11,140 nucleotides of DNA from Oscillospiraceae bacterium. Its GTDB lineage: Bacteria > Bacillota > Clostridia > Oscillospirales > Ruminococcaceae. The notes under the pieces were generated by a model. That model was not told the DNA's origin. It was given only the letters and a program-made list of their open reading frames with translations, and did not search any database. Below are positions 6,687-11,140 of the stretch, one piece after another; positions within the stretch are counted from its first letter, which is position 1, and every line of letters starts with the position of its first letter. Position numbers and translations under genes: made by a program. The DNA is taken from assembly GCA_017416665.1 (NCBI GenBank), contig JAFQBO010000101.1:1-11140 (forward strand), read 5' to 3'.

Positions 6687-8729
6687 ATGAAATTAGTAAT
6701 CGCAGAAAAGCCAAGTGTCGGAACAAACATAGCTTCGGTGCTTGGAGCAACAAACAAAAACAAAGGCTTCATTGAAGGCAACGGCTACATAGTGTCCTGG
6801 TGCATAGGTCATCTTGTGGAACTTGCTATGCCTGAAAGCTACAATGCAAGCCTGTCAAACTGGAGCATTGACACTCTCCCTATTATTCCACAAATGTGGA
6901 AGTTTGCTGTAAGTAAGAAAACAGCTGAACAGTACAAGCTTCTGAAAACACTTCTTAACAGAAGTGATGTTGATGAGGTAATATGTGCAACAGATGCCGG
7001 ACGTGAAGGTGAATGTATTTTCAGATATGTATACAAGCTTTCAAAGTGCAGTAAACCTGTTAAGCGTTTATGGATTTCATCTGTAGAGGAAAATGAAATA
7101 AGAAACGGTTTTGCAAATCTAACACCTGACAGCAACTATGACAGATTATACAATGCAGGATACGCCCGAAGCAAAGCCGACTGGCTTGTAGGTATGAATG
7201 CCACAAGACTGTTTTCCTGTGCTTACAAATCAAAGCTTACTATCGGCAGAGTTCAGACACCTACTCTCAATCTCATTGTAAAACGTGAATATGACATAAG
7301 CAATTTCACTCCCGAAAAGTATTACACGGTTGTGATAGACTGTAACAAATTCAAAGCTGAAAGCGAAAAAATAAATAATATTGAAGATGCTATGAAGCTT
7401 TCTGAAAATGCAAATAATTCCTATGCTTTCATAAAATCAATAAATACTGAAAAGAAAACTGTAAATCCTCCAAAGCTTTTAAATTTGGCAGACTTACAGA
7501 AAACAGCCAACCGTACACTTGGTCTGACAGCTCAGCAGACACTCGACATTGCTCAGGAGCTTTACGAAAAAAAGCTTATTACATACCCTCGTACTGACAG
7601 CAATTATGTCAATGCAAGTATGACAGACAAACTCTATCAGCTTTGCAACGTATCTGTTGATTTTATGAAAACAGCCACCTACTCCCCTACTGTAAACGCT
7701 GTAATAAACGATAAGAAAGTTACTGATCATCATGCACTGCTCCCGACACTCAGCATATCTGACAATAAAAATCTTGAATTGCTTACAGTTACTCAGAAAA
7801 AGATATTACAACTCATATGTACTCAGCTGATATGTGCAACAGGTATTCCCCATCATCTTGAACAGACAGTTATTACCCTCAAATGTGCCGATGCGGATTT
7901 TACAGCTAAAGGCAACAAAATAATTGAAAACGGATGGAAAACTGCGTATAAAATCTGCTATGAACAGATTATGGAAAAAAACATATCATCAAAGGAAGTT
8001 ATTTTTCCTTCTGATATTGCAGAAGGTGTTGTTATAGATAATGTTAAGTCTGAAATTGCAAATCATCAGACAACTCCTCCAAAGCACTTTACAGACGCTT
8101 CTCTGATTGCTGCTATGGAAAAGGCTGGAAACGATGATTATGACGATGAAAACGCTGAAAAGAAAGGCATAGGAACTCAGGCAACACAGGCAGGTATTAT
8201 TCAAAAGATTATCAGGACAGGATATGTTCAGCGTTCGGGAAAAAATCTGATACCAACAGACAAAGGCATTAACCTTATAAATATTCTCCCTGAATATATA
8301 AAATCACCAAAGCTTACAGCTGAGTGGGAATGTAAACTTCAGGCAATTGAAAAAGGACAATATCAGGCAGATACCTTTATGAAAGAAATAGAAGAATTTA
8401 CAACAGAGCTTGTTAGGACATATGCAAATATTAATAATATCAATAATAAAGTAAGCTTTAAAAATAAGTTCTTTTGTAAATGTCCATTATGTGGAAAAGA
8501 TGTTTTGGAAACATCAAAAGCGTACAGTTGTTGCGGTGGAAAAAATGGTTGCGGATTAGTTGTATGGAAAACCATTGCCGGAAAAGTAATAACTGAAAGT
8601 GTAGCCAAAAATCTTATTTTAAACGGAACAACTTCAATGCTTAAGGGTTTTATTAGTAAGTCGGGAAAGAACTTCTCTGCTCGACTGTATATTGATGCTG
8701 ATAAAAGTGTAAAGTTTTTGTTTGAATAA
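6687..8729 (+). CDS. topB: DNA topoisomerase III (type IA), ICE-type
   Basis: The 680-residue protein breaks and rejoins single DNA strands through a tyrosine intermediate; in conjugative elements it resolves replication or transfer intermediates. The Toprim domain starts MKLVIAEKPS (Glu7) and includes DAGREGE (Asp103-Glu109). RVQTPTL with Arg188 and the active-site segment TYPRTDSNY with catalytic Tyr300 are intact. The central core (about 480-580) has the expected ASLIAAME and KGIGTQATQAGII motifs. The C-terminus carries a cysteine cluster (CKCPLCG ... CCGG ... CGLVVWK), a zinc-ribbon-like end typical of mobile-element TopB proteins. I chose the ATG at 6687 because the Toprim motif must begin there and AGAAAGGA precedes it; an upstream in-frame TTG at 6666 adds only seven residues. 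Confidence 0.95.
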   Translation: MKLVIAEKPSVGTNIASVLGATNKNKGFIEGNGYIVSWCIGHLVELAMPESYNASLSNWSIDTLPIIPQMWKFAVSKKTAEQYKLLKTLLNRSDVDEVICATDAGREGECIFRYVYKLSKCSKPVKRLWISSVEENEIRNGFANLTPDSNYDRLYNAGYARSKADWLVGMNATRLFSCAYKSKLTIGRVQTPTLNLIVKREYDISNFTPEKYYTVVIDCNKFKAESEKINNIEDAMKLSENANNSYAFIKSINTEKKTVNPPKLLNLADLQKTANRTLGLTAQQTLDIAQELYEKKLITYPRTDSNYVNASMTDKLYQLCNVSVDFMKTATYSPTVNAVINDKKVTDHHALLPTLSISDNKNLELLTVTQKKILQLICTQLICATGIPHHLEQTVITLKCADADFTAKGNKIIENGWKTAYKICYEQIMEKNISSKEVIFPSDIAEGVVIDNVKSEIANHQTTPPKHFTDASLIAAMEKAGNDDYDDENAEKKGIGTQATQAGIIQKIIRTGYVQRSGKNLIPTDKGINLINILPEYIKSPKLTAEWECKLQAIEKGQYQADTFMKEIEEFTTELVRTYANINNINNKVSFKNKFFCKCPLCGKDVLETSKAYSCCGGKNGCGLVVWKTIAGKVITESVAKNLILNGTTSMLKGFISKSGKNFSARLYIDADKSVKFLFE

Positions 8730-8736
8730 CAATAAA

Positions 8737-8761
8737 AAACAGCTTCATAACGAAGCTGTTT
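8737..8761 (-). terminator. Intrinsic terminator of the HigBA operon, possibly bidirectional
   Basis: AACAGCTTC and GAAGCTGTT pair around a 5-base loop, and one extra A-T pair makes a 10-bp stem. On the minus strand it is followed by a run of six T residues, and it lies four bases after the antitoxin stop. On the plus strand only TTT follows, so termination of topB there would be weaker. It lies 7 bases after the topB stop and separates the two converging genes. Confidence 0.82.
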
Positions 8762-8765
8762 CAGA

Positions 8766-9080
8766 TTAGTTTTTACTTACTATATGATATTTTTCAAGAA
8801 ACTGTGGGTCAAATTTTATCAATGAGATAATTCGTTTGGCAGCACCATTAGGCTGATTTGTTCCTGTTTCCCAAGCTTCTACTGTTTTTGTTGAAACACC
8901 TATAACTGCTCCAAACAATGCCTGAGTAAGTCCTAAATTGTTGCGTATTTCTCGAATTTCCGAAGCTGAAAAATTTTGTAATGGCTCAACCGAAATACTT
9001 ACAGACTTTGCTTTGATATTTCCTTTTTCATATTCAATAGCTTCATGTAAACCTGTTTTTATACTATCAAAAATTTTCAT
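8766..9080 (-). CDS. higA: HigA-type antitoxin with XRE-family helix-turn-helix
   Basis: The 104-residue protein has a helix-turn-helix at about residues 48-75 (LGLTQALFGAVIGVSTKTVEAWE) followed by TNQPNGAAKRIISLI, the pattern of HigA/COG2944-type antitoxins. It should bind the toxin and the operator in the operon's promoter. The toxin gene lies upstream with one base between them, the toxin-first order typical of higBA. The start at 9080 has a strong AAGGGGGA site 7 bases upstream, inside the toxin's 3' end. The N-terminal 40 residues have no helix-turn-helix and may contact the toxin. Confidence 0.88.
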   Translation of the reverse strand: MKIFDSIKTGLHEAIEYEKGNIKAKSVSISVEPLQNFSASEIREIRNNLGLTQALFGAVIGVSTKTVEAWETGTNQPNGAAKRIISLIKFDPQFLEKYHIVSKN

Positions 9081-9081
9081 A

Positions 9082-9429
9082 TTATTTCCCCCTTTTCTTT
9101 AACTCATGTTCAAGATAATCAATTAAAGTTTTTACTTCATTCGCTTCAGCTTTTGATAAATTATCCTTTTCATTTTTAGTATATGCCGTTATAAGATATA
9201 TTTTCTCATAATCAAGAAAATCAACATAAAGCACTCGTATGCTTCCACTTTTACCACGATTTTCAAATGCAAAACGCATTTTTCTCAATCGTCCTGTTCC
9301 CTTCATAACAGCACCAACTTGCGGATTTGTCAAAAGTTCAGACTGCAACCGTTTTAAATCATTATCTGTCAAATTTAATTCTTTCCACCTTTTATCAAAC
9401 TCAGGAAGAATTACAAAAATTCGTGTCAT
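9082..9429 (-). CDS. higB: HigB/RelE-family toxin
   Basis: This 115-residue protein has the features of RelE-like HigB toxins: an N-terminal FDKRWKELNLTDNDLKRLQSEL helix region, GTGRLRKMRFA, then RGKSGSIRVLYVDF and the strand/loop YLITAYTKNEKDNLS, ending in a Lys/Glu-rich helix. Such toxins are ribosome-dependent mRNA interferases; the specific RNA target cannot be read from the sequence. I chose the ATG at 9429 because GGTGA lies 5 bases upstream. GTG codons at 9441 and 9438 are in frame, but they lie within that ribosome site and very close to the -10. The gene is first in its operon and faces away from the neighbouring plus-strand gene. Confidence 0.9.
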   Translation of the reverse strand: MTRIFVILPEFDKRWKELNLTDNDLKRLQSELLTNPQVGAVMKGTGRLRKMRFAFENRGKSGSIRVLYVDFLDYEKIYLITAYTKNEKDNLSKAEANEVKTLIDYLEHELKKRGK

Positions 9430-9445
9430 TTCTATCACCACTTAT

Positions 9446-9474
9446 ATTATACCCTATTTAATAGGGTTTGTCAA
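9446..9474 (-). promoter_or_regulatory. Perfect-consensus promoter of the HigBA operon
   Basis: On the minus strand the -35 is TTGACA (9474-9469), the -10 is TATAAT (9451-9446) and the spacer is 17 bases. Both hexamers are consensus, so strong expression is expected unless repressed. The spacer is filled by a palindrome, the likely operator. Confidence 0.92.
9451..9467. promoter_or_regulatory. Putative HigA operator (palindrome in the promoter spacer)
   Basis: ACCCTATT-T-AATAGGGT is a perfect inverted repeat with 8-bp arms and one central base. It occupies the spacer between the -35 and -10, where a bound dimer would block RNA polymerase. Its sequence is unrelated to the eight-copy palindrome, so it is specific to this operon. 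Autoregulation by HigA or the HigBA complex is the natural reading, inferred from the family. Confidence 0.8.
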
Positions 9475-9486
9475 GTAATAATAAAA

Positions 9487-9505
9487 AATTCGCCAATGGC
9501 GAATT
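9487..9505. repeat. Interspersed palindrome, copy 7 (perfect)
   Basis: AATTCGCCA-A-TGGCGAATT is perfect. It lies 12 bases beyond the outer edge of the higBA -35 and is followed directly by GAAAGGA and the ATG at 9519, 13 bases away. Confidence 0.95.
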
Positions 9506-9518
9506 GAAAGGAAGTTTG

Positions 9519-9989
9519 ATGAATAATAACAAACAAAATTATATAATACCAAATTCATTTAAATATCCATTATTTAATGAAGCTATGGAAAAAGAATTAC
9601 TGAAAATAATTGAATGGCTCAGAAACAAAGAAATCTCAACAACTGAATTAAATCTAACAGAACATATCATCACAGAGTTGATTTCTGAAAACAGAATTTT
9701 AAATAAAGAAGTCAATTTTGATACTTTATACAATTCTCTGAATTATACTACTGATGATGATTTACTTAAACTTAATTCTGATATAAAAGCGATTGAATTT
9801 GAATTATCTGTAATTCAATCTTTTGTATCTGACGAAAATTCATCTATTTTATTGATGCTGCATAGATTTTATTTTAAATTGAATATCGCAAAACATAATA
9901 ACTGTTATTATATTTTGCATAAGTTATTTCATCGAATGTATGCAGCTTATATCTATTGTAAATCCGATACTTTTGATAACTGTCATTAA
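9519..9989 (+). CDS. Hypothetical protein, 156 residues
   Basis: I do not recognise this protein. It begins MNNNKQNYIIPN, is acidic to neutral and mostly helical, and has no signal peptide or membrane segment. A helical stretch rich in Leu/Ile/Glu runs over about 20-60, and the C-terminal half carries aromatic residues (LHRFYFKLNIAKHNNCYYILHKLFHRMY). The ATG at 9519 has GAAAGGA directly behind the palindrome at the standard spacing. An earlier in-frame start near 9468 would run through the TA promoter and the palindrome and is rejected. The stop codon abuts the next palindrome copy. Location between a TA pair and the primase region suggests accessory element cargo. Confidence 0.62.
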   Translation: MNNNKQNYIIPNSFKYPLFNEAMEKELLKIIEWLRNKEISTTELNLTEHIITELISENRILNKEVNFDTLYNSLNYTTDDDLLKLNSDIKAIEFELSVIQSFVSDENSSILLMLHRFYFKLNIAKHNNCYYILHKLFHRMYAAYIYCKSDTFDNCH

Positions 9990-10008
9990 AATTCGTCAAT
10001 GGCGAATG
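9990..10008. repeat. Interspersed palindrome, copy 8 (one inner change)
   Basis: The core ATTCGTCAATGGCGAAT (9991-10007) differs at 9996 (T for C), which in RNA would give a U-G wobble in place of C-G. It begins immediately after the stop of the 156-residue gene and ends 20 bases before the ATG at 10028, which has its own AAGGAGG site. Confidence 0.9.
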
Positions 10009-10027
10009 AAAATACAAGGAGGTCATT

Positions 10028-10534
10028 ATGATAACCATAAAAGAAGTAATAAGCACATATAGTGAAAGTCTGTGCGAAGAAGAAGTAATGCTTGCAAAAA
10101 CCTACTATGAGTATACTAAAAACATCAACAAAACCATACTCATTTGTGAGGATTTGAAAAAGGCAGCTTATGGACTTGCCCACAACAAGGCTGATATAAG
10201 TGCTATAAATCATATAAACGAACGTATTGCAAAGGATGTAATACTCAAGCTTATCGGTAAATCTGACAGTTACTTCGACAAACTCCCGATTGATACTCAG
10301 GATGAGCTTCTTGACTGTTATGAGCAGTATTCCCAGGAAGATGAACTGAAAGAAAATCTGTATAAAATTCTCGACCTTACTCCTGCTGAAAACAAAATAA
10401 CCGAAGCTGAGATAACACATTCTGCAAAATCTGCTCCTGTCGATACCAAAGAGAAGAAAAAGGAATCACTTCTCGGCAAGCTTAAAATGTATCAGAAAAT
10501 CGTTCAGCAAAGACACAGCAACAACGGAGGTTAA
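10028..10534 (+). CDS. Hypothetical helical protein preceding the primase-like gene, 168 residues
   Basis: No family is recognised. The protein is predominantly helical: residues 1-70 are amphipathic and charged, residues 70-120 contain ERIAKDVILKLIGKSDSYF and ELLDCYEQYSQEDELKENLYKIL, and the C-terminal 40 residues are a Lys/Glu-rich tail. It has no signal or membrane segment. The start follows AAGGAGG by 5 bases. The stop codon lies one base before the next gene's ATG, and that gene's GGAGG site is inside this gene's end, so the two are translationally coupled. Codon use resembles the conjugation genes rather than the AT-rich cargo. A role beside the primase-like protein is inferred only from this coupling. 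Confidence 0.72.
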   Translation: MITIKEVISTYSESLCEEEVMLAKTYYEYTKNINKTILICEDLKKAAYGLAHNKADISAINHINERIAKDVILKLIGKSDSYFDKLPIDTQDELLDCYEQYSQEDELKENLYKILDLTPAENKITEAEITHSAKSAPVDTKEKKKESLLGKLKMYQKIVQQRHSNNGG

Positions 10535-10535
10535 A

Positions 10536-11140
10536 ATGAATATTTTTCAGGAAGTAAAAGAACGTATTTCAATGATGGAAATTGTAACGGGCTACGGACT
10601 TAATGTTAACCGAAGCGGTTTCTGCAACTGTCCGTTTCATAATGAAAAAACTCCGTCTATGAAAATATATGAAAAGGGGTTCAAGTGTTTCGGCTGTGGT
10701 GAAGGCGGAGATATGTTTGTCTTTGTACAGAAGTTTTTCAATCTTTCAAGTATCTATGAAGCTGCCAAAAAGATAAATCAGGATTTTGGCTTGAATATTC
10801 CTGTTGAAACAAAATTTACCAAACAGGAATTTGAAGCAACAAAAAATATTGTACAGGAACGAAATCTACTTGAGGAAAAGGAAAAAATGGCATTTGGCAT
10901 TGTTGCGGATTATCATCGATTACTTACAGATTACAGTAATGATTACCGTCCTCAGCTCGGTGAAGTACCTGATATACGGTTTATAGAATATCTCACTGAA
11001 ATGGAACGCTGTGAAATGATATTTGATGAGATGCTTGAAATGTCCTCTAAACCTATGGCAGAAAAACAAAAATTCTATTCAAATGATTTTGATGATTACA
11101 TAAGTCATATTTCCGAAAGACTGGATAATTCAAATAAGTC
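10536..11140 (+). CDS. CHC2 zinc-finger DNA primase-like protein (3' end outside window)
   Basis: The frame opens at ATG 10536, five bases after GGAGG, and stays open to the window end, giving about 201 residues. The N-terminus has the CHC2 zinc-binding set of DnaG-type primases: Cys32 and His35 in CPFH, then Cys51 and Cys54 in CFGC, followed by GGDMFVFVQKFF. This domain binds the DNA template during primer synthesis. From about residue 90 the sequence is helical and acidic and does not look like the Toprim domain of a full primase. This fits the short CHC2 proteins found downstream of topB in Clostridia conjugative elements. Whether a catalytic domain follows cannot be seen. It probably acts in element replication after transfer. 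Confidence 0.85.
   Translation, partial: MNIFQEVKERISMMEIVTGYGLNVNRSGFCNCPFHNEKTPSMKIYEKGFKCFGCGEGGDMFVFVQKFFNLSSIYEAAKKINQDFGLNIPVETKFTKQEFEATKNIVQERNLLEEKEKMAFGIVADYHRLLTDYSNDYRPQLGEVPDIRFIEYLTEMERCEMIFDEMLEMSSKPMAEKQKFYSNDFDDYISHISERLDNSNK

Noticed and set aside
9468..9518. Longer N-terminus of the 156-residue protein from 9468
   Set aside because: It would read through the higBA promoter and a palindrome and has no ribosome site; the ATG at 9519 has GAAAGGA.
938..10008. CRISPR array built from the repeated palindromes
   Set aside because: The copies are hundreds to thousands of bases apart with whole genes between them, and there are no spacers of regular size and no cas genes.
938..10008. 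Palindromes as intrinsic terminators
   Set aside because: None is followed by a T-tract on the plus strand; a purine-rich ribosome site usually follows at once.
1..11140. tRNA, rRNA, transposase or integrase genes, or element attachment ends
   Set aside because: None was recognised by reading the sequence; the window appears to be internal to the element.

Overview
This window looks like part of the conjugation and accessory region of an integrative conjugative element (ICE) from a low-GC, Gram-positive gut-type Clostridia, plausibly Ruminococcus or a relative. The gene order supports this: VirB4-type ATPase, M23 peptidase with a membrane anchor (CD1108-like), small coiled-coil DUF4315 protein, DUF4366 (CD1107-like) surface protein, then topoisomerase III and a CHC2 zinc-finger primase-like protein. 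This is the set found in Tn1549/CTn-type elements of Clostridia. The host genus is an inference from composition and family membership only.

Layout. 1-4039 (+): end of virB4, the peptidoglycan hydrolase, DUF4315 and DUF4366, tightly packed and probably one operon for the mating channel and cell-wall opening. 4081-4650 (-): a YafQ-type toxin-antitoxin (TA) cassette with its own consensus promoter and a terminator. 4724-5668 (+): three small unrecognised genes. 5642-6277 (-): a very AT-rich multi-pass membrane protein with its own consensus promoter, convergent with the membrane ORF before it. 6400-6579 (+): a 59-residue hypothetical gene. 6687-8729 (+): topB. 8737-9474 (-): a HigBA-type TA pair with a palindromic operator inside a perfect-consensus promoter. 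9519-10534 (+): two unrecognised genes. 10536 to the window end (+): the primase-like gene, cut off by the window.

The most striking signal is an interspersed palindrome, AATTCGCCA-N-TGGCGAATT, present eight times (near 938, 4045, 4679, 5054, 5323, 6368, 9487 and 9990). Seven copies lie directly in front of the ribosome binding site of a plus-strand gene. Several also abut or overlap the stop codon of the preceding gene, so the palindrome fills the gene junctions. The outer ATTCG...CGAAT is invariant in all eight, and the rare changes are all near the centre. Two copies are 26-bp direct repeats that bracket the YafQ TA cassette. All three reverse-strand units have their promoter end facing a palindrome copy. 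The junctions therefore look like a shared regulatory or processing site, or a site where accessory genes are shuffled in and out. The sequence alone does not decide between these.

The conjugation genes would build the transfer channel and open the wall. TopB and the primase-like protein would process element DNA. The two TA pairs would stabilise the element. The small genes have no assignable function.
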